From contig NZ_CP091804.1 in NCBI RefSeq assembly GCF_022024275.1, positions 3,180,501 to 3,244,500 on the forward strand: 64,000 nt of DNA, in the 5' to 3' direction. The notes under the pieces were generated by a model. That model worked only from the letters and a program-made list of their open reading frames with translations. It had not been told where the DNA came from and did no database searches. Shown piece by piece: positions 51,461 to 61,637 of the stretch. The stretch is from Sphingopyxis sp. BSN-002 (GTDB taxonomy: Bacteria > Pseudomonadota > Alphaproteobacteria > Sphingomonadales > Sphingomonadaceae). Position 1 is the first letter of the stretch, and each line of letters starts with the position of its first letter. The translations under genes and the position numbers were made by a program.

Positions 51461-52675
51461 ATGTCCGAAGATGAATTCTATCGCATCAAGCGCCTGCCGC
51501 CCTATGTCATCGCTGAAGTCAATGCGATGCGTGCGGCCGCCCGCGCCGCGGGAGAGGACATCATCGACCTGGGGATGGGCAACCCAGACCTGCCGCCGCC
51601 GCAGCATGTGATCGACAAATTGTGCGAGGTTGCGGCGAAGCCCGACGCGCACGGCTATTCGCAATCGAAGGGCATCCCGGGGCTTCGCCGCGCGCAAGCG
51701 AATTATTACGCGCGCCGCTTCAACGTCGAACTCGATCCCGAGAGCGAGGTCGTGGTGACGATGGGGTCGAAGGAGGGGCTCGCGAGCCTCGCGACCGCGA
51801 TCACCGGCCCCGGCGACGTCGTGCTGGCGCCGAACCCCAGCTATCCGATCCACACCTTCGGCTTCATCATCGCCGGCGCGACGATCCGCAGCGTGCCGAC
51901 GACGCCCGACGAGAATTACTGGCGCGCGCTCGACCGCGCGATGGCCTTCACCGTCCCGCGTCCGTCGATCCTTGTCGTCAATTACCCGTCTAACCCGACC
52001 GCCGAAGCCGTCGACCTGGCTTTCTACGAACGCCTCGTCGCCTGGGCGAAGGAGAACAAGGTCTGGGTGCTGAGCGACCTTGCCTATTCGGAGCTCTATT
52101 ACGACGGCAACCCCACCCCCTCGATCCTGCAGGTGCCGGGCGCGAAGGATGTCGCGATCGAATTCACCTCGATGTCGAAGACCTATTCGATGGCGGGCTG
52201 GCGCATGGGCTTTGCGGTCGGCAACAAGCGGCTGATCGCGGCGATGACGCGCGTGAAATCCTACCTCGACTATGGCGCCTTCACCCCCATTCAGGCCGCC
52301 GCCTGCGCGGCGCTCAACGGGCCGCAGGACATCGTCCAGAAAAACCGCGAACTCTATCAGAAACGCCGCGACGTCATGGTCGAAAGCTTCGCCCGCGCCG
52401 GCTGGGATATCCCGAGCCCGCCCGCGTCGATGTTCGCCTGGGCACCGCTACCGCCCGCGCTCAAGGAAATGGGCAGCCTCGAATTTTCGAAGCAGCTCCT
52501 GACCCACGCCAAGGTCGCGGTCGCACCCGGCGTCGGCTATGGCGAGGACGGCGAAGGCTATGTCCGCATCGCGATGGTCGAGAATGAGCAGCGCATCCGT
52601 CAGGCCGCGCGCAACGTCCGCAAGTTCCTGCAGATGCACGGCGTGAACACGCCGTCGGTCGCGGCGGGCGGCTAA
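51461..52675 (+). CDS. Class I/II aminotransferase (AlaC-like)
   Basis: 404 residues. PLP lysine in T-S-M-S-K-T-Y-S-M-A-G-W-R-M-G-F, with the N-terminal L-P-P-Y, the substrate loop I-D-L-G-M-G-N-P-D-L-P-P-P, and N-Y-P-S-N-P-T-A as phosphate-ring motif. It closely fits the AlaC/YfdZ group, which makes alanine from pyruvate and glutamate, and less well LL-diaminopimelate aminotransferases. ATG at 51461; AAGGAG lies about 20 bases upstream. The next gene starts inside its stop codon. Confidence 0.92.
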   Translation: MSEDEFYRIKRLPPYVIAEVNAMRAAARAAGEDIIDLGMGNPDLPPPQHVIDKLCEVAAKPDAHGYSQSKGIPGLRRAQANYYARRFNVELDPESEVVVTMGSKEGLASLATAITGPGDVVLAPNPSYPIHTFGFIIAGATIRSVPTTPDENYWRALDRAMAFTVPRPSILVVNYPSNPTAEAVDLAFYERLVAWAKENKVWVLSDLAYSELYYDGNPTPSILQVPGAKDVAIEFTSMSKTYSMAGWRMGFAVGNKRLIAAMTRVKSYLDYGAFTPIQAAACAALNGPQDIVQKNRELYQKRRDVMVESFARAGWDIPSPPASMFAWAPLPPALKEMGSLEFSKQLLTHAKVAVAPGVGYGEDGEGYVRIAMVENEQRIRQAARNVRKFLQMHGVNTPSVAAGG

Positions 52676-53157
52676 TGGCCTCCGGCCTCGGCGCCATTGC
52701 CGAGACGATCCAGCTGTCGGTCACGCCGGTATTCCTGCTGGTGGCTACCGGCAGCCTGCTCAACGTCTTTACCGGCCGGCTTGCGCGGGTGGTCGACCGC
52801 TCGCGCCGGCTGATGGAGCTCTGGGCCGAGACCGAGGGAGCGGAGCATGAGCGCGTCGTTGCCGAACTGCGCGTCGTCGACCGTCGCATCGATGTGATCA
52901 ACAATTCGATCGCCGCGGCGGTCGCGTGCGGCATCGTCGTTTGCCTGCTCGTCGCGCTGCTGTTCACCCAAGCGGTAGCGGGCTTTGACCTCGGGCTCGC
53001 CGCGGCTTGGGTTTTTGCGGTCGCGATGCTGCTGCTGCTGGTGTCGCTGGTCCTGTTCCTGATCGAGGTCAGACTGGCGATCCGCACGATTCACGTGCCG
53101 ATGGAATTGCTCGAACTCGAGGAAATGGGCTGGAAGAAGCGGCAGAGCCGCCGCTGA
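52675..53157 (+). CDS. DUF2721 membrane protein
   Basis: 160 residues, start overlapping the aminotransferase stop (TAATG). Three hydrophobic segments (about 14-30, 77-100, 106-130) with the DUF2721 pattern: N-terminal I-Q-L-S-V-T-P-V-F-L-L, then N-V-F-T-G-R-L-A-R-V-V-D-R-S-R, and an N-N-S-I segment before the second helix. Function unknown. Directly abuts the convergent amidase gene with no spacer. Confidence 0.88.
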   Translation: MASGLGAIAETIQLSVTPVFLLVATGSLLNVFTGRLARVVDRSRRLMELWAETEGAEHERVVAELRVVDRRIDVINNSIAAAVACGIVVCLLVALLFTQAVAGFDLGLAAAWVFAVAMLLLLVSLVLFLIEVRLAIRTIHVPMELLELEEMGWKKRQSRR

Positions 53158-54723
53158 TCATTGCGGCCTGTACGTCGGCGCGACCCGTTTCCTGCTGGCC
53201 TGCTCATAGGCATATCCCGCCGCCAGCACGTCGGCGTCGCTCCATTTCGGTCCGATGATCGACAGGCCGATCGGCAGGCCTTCGACCGCGCCCATCGGCA
53301 CCGTGAGGTGCGGATAGCCCGCGACCGCGGGCATCTGGCTGACGCTGGGGCCCGTATAATGGTCGCCGTTGACGAGGTCGGTTGTCCACGCCGGGCCGTT
53401 GGTGACGCCGACGAGGAAATCGGCCTTATTCTCCGCGAGTAGCCGGTCGATGCCTTCGGGTCCGGCGAGCCGCGCCGCCTTGGCTTTCGCTTCGCGATAG
53501 GCAGGGCTGTCGAGGCCGCCCTTCGTCTCGGCCAGTTCGAACAGTGACTGGTCGAACCAGCGCAGCTCCTCGGGATGCGCCTTGTTGAACGCGATCAGGT
53601 CGCCAAGCGTCTTGGGGCCATCCTTGGCGGGGCGCGAAGCGAGATAGGTCGCCATGTCCGCCTTCAACTCGGTCATCAGGACTTCGAGCTCGGCGGCGCC
53701 GAGTTCGTCCTGGCCCGATTTGCTATCCTTGATCTCGACGATCGTCGCGCCCGCGCCCTCCATCGCCTTCAGCGCCGCATCGAACAGCGCCGCGATGTCC
53801 GCGCGGCCGCCGATGCGGTCGCGCAGCACGCCGATCTTCTTGCCCTTCAGCGCGTCGGGCGAGAGTTTCGCCGCATAGTCGGTCTTTCGCGCATCGGCTT
53901 CGGCGGTCGCCGGATCGGCGGGATCGCTGCCCGCGATAACGCCGAGCAGCGCCGCCGCGTCGCGCACGGTCAGCGCCATCGGCCCGGCGGTGTCCTGACT
54001 GTGGCTGATCGGCACGATGAAGGTGCGGCTGACGAGGCCCACCGTCGGCTTGAACCCGACGATGCCGTTGATCGCGGCGGGGCAGGTGATCGACCCGTCG
54101 GTCTCGGTCCCGATCGCCAGCGGAGCAAGGCTCGCCGCGACCGCGGCGCCGCTGCCCGACGACGAGCCGCAGGCGTTGCGGTTCAGCGCGTGCGGATTCT
54201 TCGTCAGCCCTCCGACCGCGCTCCAGCCGCTCGTTGAATCGCCCGAACGGATATTCGCCCATTCGCTGAGGTTCGTCTTGCCGAGGATCACCGCGCCCGC
54301 CTCGCGCAGACGCGCGACGATCGGCGCATCGCGGCCGGTGACATTGTCCTTGAGCGCGAGGCTCCCCGCCGTTGTCGGCAGCGGACCCTTCGCCTCGATA
54401 TTGTCCTTGATCAGCACCGGGATGCCGTGGAGCGGACCGCGGACCTTGCCGGCCTGACGTTCCTGCCACAGGCGCTTCGCCTCGCTCTCCGCGTCGGGGA
54501 AGGTGGCGATGACGGCATCGAGCTTGGGCCCGTAATCGTCGATCTTCAGGATGCGGTCGAGATAGAGGGTCGTGAGCAGTTCGTCGTACATCGACCCCTG
54601 CGTCATCTCGGCCTGCAGTGTTGCGGCGTCCTTGTCCTCGACCGGCGGCAGCGGCGGCGGCATCGCCGCGGCGGGGGCCAGCGCGAGGAGCGACACGGCG
54701 GCGGCGAGGAAAATTTTCTGCAT
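53158..54723 (-). CDS. Exported amidase (amidase-signature family)
   Basis: 521 residues from the ATG at 54723; the frame continues upstream into the MFS gene, which is a shadow. Signal peptide (to about residue 20), Pro-rich junction, then the amidase signature with the Ser-cisSer-Lys triad: Lys106 (L-I-K-D-N), Ser187 in C-G-S-S-S-G-S-G and Ser211 in T-E-T-D-G-S-I-T-C-P. It hydrolyses amides in the periplasm; substrate unknown, and similar exported amidases are widespread in sphingomonads. It is not GatA, which is cytoplasmic and has gatB/gatC neighbours. Confidence 0.92.
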   Translation of the reverse strand: MQKIFLAAAVSLLALAPAAAMPPPLPPVEDKDAATLQAEMTQGSMYDELLTTLYLDRILKIDDYGPKLDAVIATFPDAESEAKRLWQERQAGKVRGPLHGIPVLIKDNIEAKGPLPTTAGSLALKDNVTGRDAPIVARLREAGAVILGKTNLSEWANIRSGDSTSGWSAVGGLTKNPHALNRNACGSSSGSGAAVAASLAPLAIGTETDGSITCPAAINGIVGFKPTVGLVSRTFIVPISHSQDTAGPMALTVRDAAALLGVIAGSDPADPATAEADARKTDYAAKLSPDALKGKKIGVLRDRIGGRADIAALFDAALKAMEGAGATIVEIKDSKSGQDELGAAELEVLMTELKADMATYLASRPAKDGPKTLGDLIAFNKAHPEELRWFDQSLFELAETKGGLDSPAYREAKAKAARLAGPEGIDRLLAENKADFLVGVTNGPAWTTDLVNGDHYTGPSVSQMPAVAGYPHLTVPMGAVEGLPIGLSIIGPKWSDADVLAAGYAYEQASRKRVAPTYRPQ

Positions 54724-54834
54724 GGTCGCAGGCTGGCAGCCGTAGCGGCAATTGCAAGCGCCTTGTTCCGGCTCGCCGCGGCGGCGTTGACAGGCTGCGC
54801 CGCGGTCTGCACCTTGCCCGTTCGGGAGAGAAAA

Positions 54835-56148
54835 ATGACGGATAAACCTGCCCTTGCCGCCGGCATCGGCTCGCCGCCCTCCGACAGCGTTGCCGCGCAC
54901 ACGCGGACGATGCTGTGGATCCTGCTCGTCGTCTATATCTTCAACTTTCTCGACCGGCAGATCGTCAACATCCTCGCCGAGCCGATCAAACGCGATCTGC
55001 ATTTGACCGATACCGAACTCGGCCTGCTTGCCGGACCCGCCTTCGCGGTCTTTTACGCGCTGCTCGGCATTCCGATCGCGCGCTATGCCGACAAGGCGGG
55101 ATCGAACCGCGTCCGGCTGATCTCGCTGTCGCTCGCGATCTGGTCCGCGATGACTGCGATGTGCGGGCTTGCGCAGAATTTCGTGCAGCTGCTGTTCGCG
55201 CGCATCGGCGTCGGGATCGGCGAGGCCGGCTGCACGCCCGCCGCGCATTCGCTCATTGCGGACAGCGTCGCGCCCGAAAAGCGCTCGTCGGCGATCGCCT
55301 TCTACGGGCTTGGCGTGCCGATCGGGTCGCTGCTCGGGCTGATCATCGGCGGGGTCGTCAACGATCTCTATGGCTGGCGCGTTGCACTGATGCTCGTCGG
55401 CGCGCCGGGATTGCTGCTCGCACTCGTCGTCCTCTTTTTCATGCGCGAACCGCGCCATCTGCGATCCGTCGAGGTCACCACTGCAGAGGCTCCCGCTCGG
55501 CTGTCGACCGGCGAAGCGATGCGCGAAATCTTCGCCTCGCGCGCTTTCGTCTATATCCTGATCGCGTCGTCGGTCGTTGCTTTCCTCGGCTATGGCAAGG
55601 CGCTGTGGACGATCAGCTTCTTCATTCGGAGCCACGGGCTTTCGACGACCGAGGCGGGGCTGTCGATGGCGGTCGTGCTGGGCCTCGCTGGCGTGTTCGG
55701 CACGTGGCTCGGCGGCAAGATGGCCGACAAGTTCGGGCCGCGCGACAAGCGCCACATCCTGACCTTCCCCGCCTATGGCATGGCGGTCGCGGCGCCGATC
55801 CTGTTCCTCGGCTATTATATGGAGGACTGGCGCGTCGCGGTCGCGCTGCTGATCATTCCCACGATCCTCAACTCCGCCTATTACGGTCCAGCTTATGCTT
55901 GTGTTCAGGGGCTGGTCCGCCCGCAAGCGCGCGCGGTCGCGGCGTCGATCATGCTGTTCGGGCAGAATCTGATCGGGCTGGGGTTCGGGCCATTCCTGTT
56001 CGGCGTGCTGTCGGACCAGCTCGCGCCGACCTATGGGCAGGAGAGCGTGCGCTACGTCCTCTATGGCGCGGCATGGCTCGGGTTGATCCCCGCTTTCTTC
56101 TTCTGGCGCGCGAGCCTGCGTCTCGGCCGCGAACTCAAATCGGGTTAA
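54835..56148 (+). CDS. MFS transporter (Spinster-like)
   Basis: 437 residues from an ATG after CGGGAGAG. Twelve hydrophobic segments; F-N-F-L-D-R-Q-I-V-N-I-L-A-E-P-I-K-R-D-L at helix 1 and G-x-x-A-R-Y-A-D-K after helix 2 are typical of the Spns/PurC-like MFS branch common in sphingomonads. R-I-G-V-G-I-G-E-A-G-C-T-P-A is the family's helix-4/5 motif. Substrate unknown. Divergent from the exported amidase with 111 bases between starts, so a joint role in uptake and hydrolysis of an amide is conceivable but unproven. Confidence 0.92.
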   Translation: MTDKPALAAGIGSPPSDSVAAHTRTMLWILLVVYIFNFLDRQIVNILAEPIKRDLHLTDTELGLLAGPAFAVFYALLGIPIARYADKAGSNRVRLISLSLAIWSAMTAMCGLAQNFVQLLFARIGVGIGEAGCTPAAHSLIADSVAPEKRSSAIAFYGLGVPIGSLLGLIIGGVVNDLYGWRVALMLVGAPGLLLALVVLFFMREPRHLRSVEVTTAEAPARLSTGEAMREIFASRAFVYILIASSVVAFLGYGKALWTISFFIRSHGLSTTEAGLSMAVVLGLAGVFGTWLGGKMADKFGPRDKRHILTFPAYGMAVAAPILFLGYYMEDWRVAVALLIIPTILNSAYYGPAYACVQGLVRPQARAVAASIMLFGQNLIGLGFGPFLFGVLSDQLAPTYGQESVRYVLYGAAWLGLIPAFFFWRASLRLGRELKSG

Positions 56149-56735
56149 TAGGGCGGGGCCTGTTTTTCGCGCTGCGCCTGCGCGGCGTCGATCCACCAGC
56201 CAAGATCGTCGGCGAAGCGCGGGAACGCCTTTTCAAGCCGCCCGCCGTCGTCTCCCGTCAGCTTGCCGTCGGCGTCGAACGCGCCGCCGATCCGTGCAAG
56301 CGACAACGGCGTCGAGGTGACCACCATTCCCAGCACCGCGAGCGTGCTGCGCCACGCCGTCGCGGATTTGATCCCCGCAAAGGGACCGGCCGAGTAGGAC
56401 GCGATCGCCGCCGGTCGCCAGTAATATTGTTCGAGGAAATGGTCGGTCAGATTCTTGAGTCCCGGCTGCAGCCCGCCGTTATATTCGCCCGCGACAAAGA
56501 CGAAGCCGTCGGCGGCCGCGATCCGCGCGGCAAGCTCGGCCATCGCGGCCGGCGCTTCGCCGTCCCTGTAATCGCTGAACCGGCGATCGAGGATCGGCAG
56601 GTCGACGACTTTGGCATCGATCAGTTCGGCATTGTCGCCGCGCGCCTGTAGCGCTTCGACGATCCAGCGTGCGAGTTTGATGCCCTGACGGTCGCGGCGA
56701 TAGCTGCCGTAAAAGACCAGGATATCGCGGGCCAT
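56145..56735 (-). CDS. NADPH-dependent FMN reductase
   Basis: 196 residues from the ATG at 56735, after AAGGAG. Flavodoxin-like fold: F-Y-G-S-Y-R-R-D-R-Q-G FMN phosphate loop, A-G-E-Y-N-G-G-L-Q-P-G-L-K-N isoalloxazine loop, L-x-D-R-R-F-S-D-Y. These fit the NADPH-dependent FMN reductase family (ChrR/AzoR relatives, quinone or chromate reduction). 3' end overlaps the MFS gene by 4 bases; co-directional with the L,D-transpeptidase gene 10 bases upstream. Confidence 0.9.
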   Translation of the reverse strand: MARDILVFYGSYRRDRQGIKLARWIVEALQARGDNAELIDAKVVDLPILDRRFSDYRDGEAPAAMAELAARIAAADGFVFVAGEYNGGLQPGLKNLTDHFLEQYYWRPAAIASYSAGPFAGIKSATAWRSTLAVLGMVVTSTPLSLARIGGAFDADGKLTGDDGGRLEKAFPRFADDLGWWIDAAQAQREKQAPPY

Positions 56736-56745
56736 ATTTGCTCCT

Positions 56746-57243
56746 TCAGGGACGAATGGTGATGGGGGTGCCGTCGGGAACGGCATCCCACAGTTGTTTG
56801 ATCTCGGTGTTCGACAGCGCGATGCAGCCGTCGGTCCAGTCGCGCGCGATCGTCGGGCCGATCCACGCGTTCGGCTGACCGTGGATGAAGATGTCGCCGC
56901 CGGGCGACCGCCCGCGTGCCTTTGCATAGGCGCGGTCGACCGCGTTGGGATAGGAAATGCGCAGCGACAGGTGATAGGCGCTCTTCGGATTGCGGCCGCT
57001 GATCGTGTAGCTGCCCTCGGGGGTCTTTTCGTCGCCCTCGAAACGCTTGTGCCCGACCGGCGCGTCGCCGAGGCGGATATGGGTATAGCGGAGGACCTCG
57101 CGGCTTCCCGAATAGCCGATGAGGACGCGGTCGCTCTTGTCGACGAGCAGGCGACCGATCTTCGTCCCGGCGGGCAGCGGCTGCGATTGCGCCGACCCGC
57201 AAGCCGACAACAGGAGAAGGAACAGGGTGGGAACGAAGCGCAT
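56746..57243 (-). CDS. L,D-transpeptidase family lipoprotein
   Basis: 165 residues from the ATG at 57243, which gives a proper lipoprotein signal (lipobox L-S-A-C, Cys15). The YkuD domain carries I-H-G-Q-P-N (His121) and W-T-D-G-C-I-A-L-S-N (Cys140), the catalytic pair. L,D-transpeptidases make 3-3 crosslinks or anchor proteins to peptidoglycan; this short form without other domains resembles the YafK/ErfK-type. Ten bases upstream of the FMN reductase gene, likely the same transcript. An ATG at 57261 is less likely. Confidence 0.9.
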   Translation of the reverse strand: MRFVPTLFLLLLSACGSAQSQPLPAGTKIGRLLVDKSDRVLIGYSGSREVLRYTHIRLGDAPVGHKRFEGDEKTPEGSYTISGRNPKSAYHLSLRISYPNAVDRAYAKARGRSPGGDIFIHGQPNAWIGPTIARDWTDGCIALSNTEIKQLWDAVPDGTPITIRP

Positions 57244-57321
57244 CGCGCCACCATAGGGCATCGCCGCGCATGGACAAGGCCGCGGCCTGCGCTAAGCTGA
57301 CCCCGGGAAGAGGGGGACAAT

Positions 57322-58209
57322 ATGCGGATCTATCGCACGCCGGACGCGCGCTTCGAGGGGCTGCCCGACTGGCCGTACAAGCCGAACTATCTGGAGATCG
57401 CGGACGGGCTGCGGGTTCATTATGTCGATGAGGGGCCGGTCGATGCGCAGCCGGTGCTGATGCTGCATGGCGAGCCGACGTGGGCCTATCTCTACCGTCA
57501 CATGATCGGCCCGGCCGTAAGTTCGGGCTTTCGCGTGGTCGCGCCCGACCTGATCGGCTTCGGCCGCTCGGACAAGCCGCTCGATCGCTCCGACTATAGC
57601 TACGCTGCGCAAGTCGCATGGATGCGGCAATGGATCGAAGCGCTCGATCTGAAAAACATGATCCTCGCGTGCCAGGACTGGGGTTCGCTGATCGGCCTAC
57701 GTCTCGTCGCCGAAATGCCCGGGCGCTTCGCGGGCGTAGCGCTGTCGAACGGTGGGCTTCCCGAAGGCCAGGCGGCGCCGCGCGCCTTCGCGATCTGGCG
57801 CGCCTTCTCGCGCTACAGTCCGGTGTTTCCGATCGGCAAGATTGTCAAGGCGGGAGCGAAGCGCGAACTCAGCGCCGAAGAAATCGCGGCCTATGACGCG
57901 CCCTTTCCGACGCGGGCGTCGAAGGTTGCCGCGCGTGTCTATCCGTCGTTCGTGCCGCTCGGCGACAATGTTGCGGTGCCCGACCAGAAGCGCGCGTGGG
58001 CGGCGCTGGAGAAATTCAACGAGCCGTTCCTCTGCTGCTTCTCCGACGGCGATCCGATCACCCGCGGCGGCGATGCGCTGTTTACGGCACGCGTTCCCGG
58101 AGCCTCGCGTGTCGCCCATCGCACACTGAAGGGCGGCCATTTCATCCAGGAGGACGATCCCGAAGGCTTCGTTGCGGCGATCCGCGCGGTCGCAGCCGCA
58201 AGACCCTAG
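57322..58209 (+). CDS. Haloalkane dehalogenase-like alpha/beta hydrolase (HLD-I type)
   Basis: 295 residues. H-G-E-P-T-W-A-Y-L-Y-R, the nucleophile in C-Q-D-W-G-S (Asp119, with Trp120 as one halide-binding Trp), Asp242 or Asp244 and His273 (G-G-H-F-I-Q-E-D) match the DhlA/DhmA subfamily. An Asp rather than Ser nucleophile separates it from esterases. Haloalkane dehalogenases cleave carbon-halogen bonds; many predicted members have weak or untested activity. ATG at 57322 follows GGGAAGAGGGGGA. Its 3' end overlaps the ferric-reductase-like gene by 4 bases. Confidence 0.88.
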   Translation: MRIYRTPDARFEGLPDWPYKPNYLEIADGLRVHYVDEGPVDAQPVLMLHGEPTWAYLYRHMIGPAVSSGFRVVAPDLIGFGRSDKPLDRSDYSYAAQVAWMRQWIEALDLKNMILACQDWGSLIGLRLVAEMPGRFAGVALSNGGLPEGQAAPRAFAIWRAFSRYSPVFPIGKIVKAGAKRELSAEEIAAYDAPFPTRASKVAARVYPSFVPLGDNVAVPDQKRAWAALEKFNEPFLCCFSDGDPITRGGDALFTARVPGASRVAHRTLKGGHFIQEDDPEGFVAAIRAVAAARP

Positions 58210-58808
58210 GCGGCGGCACGGCGGCGCGAGGCGACGAGGCGCAACGCCGCCGCACCGACAAGCAGCATCGCGGGCGGCAGGTAAAGCGGATTTATGGCCG
58301 CGCGGCCGCCATAGCTGACCATGAAGATCAGCCAGATATACCAGACGCCGGCCTTGTGCAGCCGCTGCCAGTTGCGCGCTCCGAGCGCGCGAACCGCGCC
58401 GTTCCACGACGTCGCGGCAAGCAGCGCGATGAAGACATAGGCGATGCCGCCCCCGATGATCGTGCGCATCGGCGGGGGCGGCGTCTCTCCGCCATAAACA
58501 CCAAACAGCCACAGGATCGCGATCAGGTGGACAAGATGCGAGAAGGCAAAGCCCAGCCCCAGCCAGCGGCGGTTGCGGATCATCCATCGCGTCGTCGGGG
58601 CGGGCCACAGGCGCGCCAGCGAACTGGCGGCGAATGCAGCGAGGAAGATCAGGAGCGAACTGCGCGCGGTCGCGCGGATCAGCATTCGCGTGCCGTCGAT
58701 ACCCGTGCCCGCTACAGCGACAATGATTGCGCTCATCGCGAGCAGCGCGGCGATCAGCACGAACAGCAACCGCTCGTCTTCGGCCCAGCCGGTTCTTCTG
58801 GTCGTCAT
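58206..58808 (-). CDS. Ferric-reductase-like transmembrane protein
   Basis: 200 residues with about six hydrophobic segments and two histidine-bearing helices (A-F-S-H-L-V-H-L and Q-R-L-H-K-A-G-V-W-Y) in the arrangement of the ferric reductase/YedZ-like (PF01794) heme-binding family. No cytosolic flavin domain. Possibly a membrane cytochrome b; partner unknown. Convergent with the dehalogenase gene by 4 bases. Confidence 0.8.
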   Translation of the reverse strand: MTTRRTGWAEDERLLFVLIAALLAMSAIIVAVAGTGIDGTRMLIRATARSSLLIFLAAFAASSLARLWPAPTTRWMIRNRRWLGLGFAFSHLVHLIAILWLFGVYGGETPPPPMRTIIGGGIAYVFIALLAATSWNGAVRALGARNWQRLHKAGVWYIWLIFMVSYGGRAAINPLYLPPAMLLVGAAALRLVASRRRAAA

Positions 58809-58855
58809 CGGCCCCCTCCCACAGAGCCGCTATAGCGTGGGGAGGGGCAGGCCGG

Positions 58856-60145
<1,290 letters not shown>

Positions 60146-60292
60146 GATGCTGTCCTGCTGAACCGGGCCAAAAACGACCAGTGCGGGCCCGGCGCGGCCT
60201 TAGCGGATTTGGCCGGAGAGGCAACCCAAAGCGGGATGATTTTGCGACAATTGCGGGCAAGATCGGGTGTGCCGGGACAGCGGAGACGGACG

Positions 60293-61237
60293 ATGATGAA
60301 ACGAGACTGGTTGGGATATGCCGCAGTGGCGGCCTTTGCGGCGGCGAGCGTGACGGTGTCTGCGCCCTTTGCCGACGCGCGCGAGCGGATGCGCGACCGG
60401 TTGCGCGAACGCATGGCCGAACGCATGGGCGCTGACGAGGGGCCGAAGGCGCCCGGCAGCGAGACGATTTCCTATGGCAGCAACCCGCTGCAAACCCTTG
60501 ATGTGTGGCGCGCGAAGGATGCGGAGGGGCCGGCGCCGCTGGTCGTCTTCGTCCACGGAGGCGGCTGGAAGCGCGGCAGCAAGGACAATGCGACCGGCCA
60601 GTTCAAACCCGAGCATTATCCGGGCGAGGGCTATGCCTTCGCATCGATCAACTACCGCCTCGTTCCCGACGCAACGGTCGAGCAGCAGGCGGCCGACGTC
60701 GCGAGCGCGGTCAAGGCGCTGGTCGACCGCGCGGCCGCGCTGGGCATCGACCGGCGGCGGATCGTGCTGATGGGACACAGCGCGGGGGCGCATCTGGTCG
60801 CCGTGGTCGGGGCCGACGAGACATATCTGCGCGCCGCGGGGCTGAGTTTCGCCGATATCGCCGGCGTGATCCCGATCGACGGCGCGGCCTATGACGTGCC
60901 GGCGCAGATGAAGGACGGGCCGCAGATCATGCAGGCGACATACAAGCAGGCATTCGGTACCGATCCGGCGCGCCAGAAGGCGCTGTCGCCGACATTACAG
61001 GCGGGAGCGCCCAATGTGCCGCAATTCCTCCTGCTCCACGTACAGCGCCCCGACGGGGTGCGGCAGGCCGAGGCGCTGGAGAAGGCGCTGGTGGCGGGCG
61101 GGAGCAAGGTCGAACGCGGGAGCTTCCCGGGCGAGGGCTTGCAGGGCCATGCCGAGATCAACCGCCGGTTGGGAGATCCGGCCTATGCGCCCACCGCGAC
61201 GGTCGACGCGTGGTTGAAGCGGGTGTTCGCACGCTGA
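60293..61237 (+). CDS. Secreted alpha/beta hydrolase (esterase, HSL/BD-FAE type)
   Basis: 314 residues from the ATG at 60293 (60296 also possible), with a signal peptide (Y-A-A-V-A-A-F-A-A-A-S-V-T-V-S-A-P-F-A-D-A). An Arg/Glu-rich coiled stretch (R-E-R-M-R-D-R-L-R-E-R-M) precedes the catalytic part: oxyanion H-G-G-G-W, nucleophile G-H-S-A-G-A-H, base His in G-H-A-E-I-N-R-R. The very long upstream frame across purA is not coding. Substrate unknown; related to feruloyl- and kynurenine-formamidase-like esterases. Confidence 0.88.
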   Translation: MMKRDWLGYAAVAAFAAASVTVSAPFADARERMRDRLRERMAERMGADEGPKAPGSETISYGSNPLQTLDVWRAKDAEGPAPLVVFVHGGGWKRGSKDNATGQFKPEHYPGEGYAFASINYRLVPDATVEQQAADVASAVKALVDRAAALGIDRRRIVLMGHSAGAHLVAVVGADETYLRAAGLSFADIAGVIPIDGAAYDVPAQMKDGPQIMQATYKQAFGTDPARQKALSPTLQAGAPNVPQFLLLHVQRPDGVRQAEALEKALVAGGSKVERGSFPGEGLQGHAEINRRLGDPAYAPTATVDAWLKRVFAR

Positions 61238-61259
61238 TCGTTGCGGTAAGCATCGGGGT

Positions 61260-61637
61260 ATGACCAGCCCCGACGCGCCCTATCATGCGCATATCTATTA
61301 TGATCCCGCCGAGCGGCCCGCCGCCGTCGCGCTCCGCGATGCGTTCGGCGCCGATCCCGCGATCCTGTTCGTCGGGGCGTTGACCGACCGCGCGGCGGGG
61401 CCGCATCCGATTGCGCAATATGAGGTGCACTTTCTGGCCGGCCATCGGCCTGCGGTCGTCGCGGCGATCGAGGCAACGGGGCTGCGTGCGCTCGTTCATC
61501 CGCTCACCGACGACGATCTCGCCGATCATACCAGCCTTGCGCACTGGATCGGCGAACCGGTCGAGCTCGACGTGACCGTGCTCGATCCGCCGGGCGTCAA
61601 CCAGGGGATTCCGCGTTTCGGGATTTCGGATTTTTAG
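61260..61637 (+). CDS. DOPA 4,5-dioxygenase family protein
   Basis: 125 residues, the usual short size. The metal-binding histidines appear in Y-H-A-H-I-Y-Y-D, H-P-I-A-Q-Y-E-V-H-F and L-V-H-P-L-T-D-D-D-L-A-D-H-T ... H-W-I-G. The family cleaves catechols such as DOPA by extradiol ring opening, although bacterial members are mostly untested. 22 bases after the esterase stop on the same strand, so probably co-transcribed; overlaps hisZ by 4 bases at the 3' end. Confidence 0.88.
   Translation: MTSPDAPYHAHIYYDPAERPAAVALRDAFGADPAILFVGALTDRAAGPHPIAQYEVHFLAGHRPAVVAAIEATGLRALVHPLTDDDLADHTSLAHWIGEPVELDVTVLDPPGVNQGIPRFGISDF

Noticed and set aside
54724-56196. Upstream extension of the amidase frame
   Set aside because: It runs antisense through the MFS gene; the amidase begins with a signal peptide at 54723.
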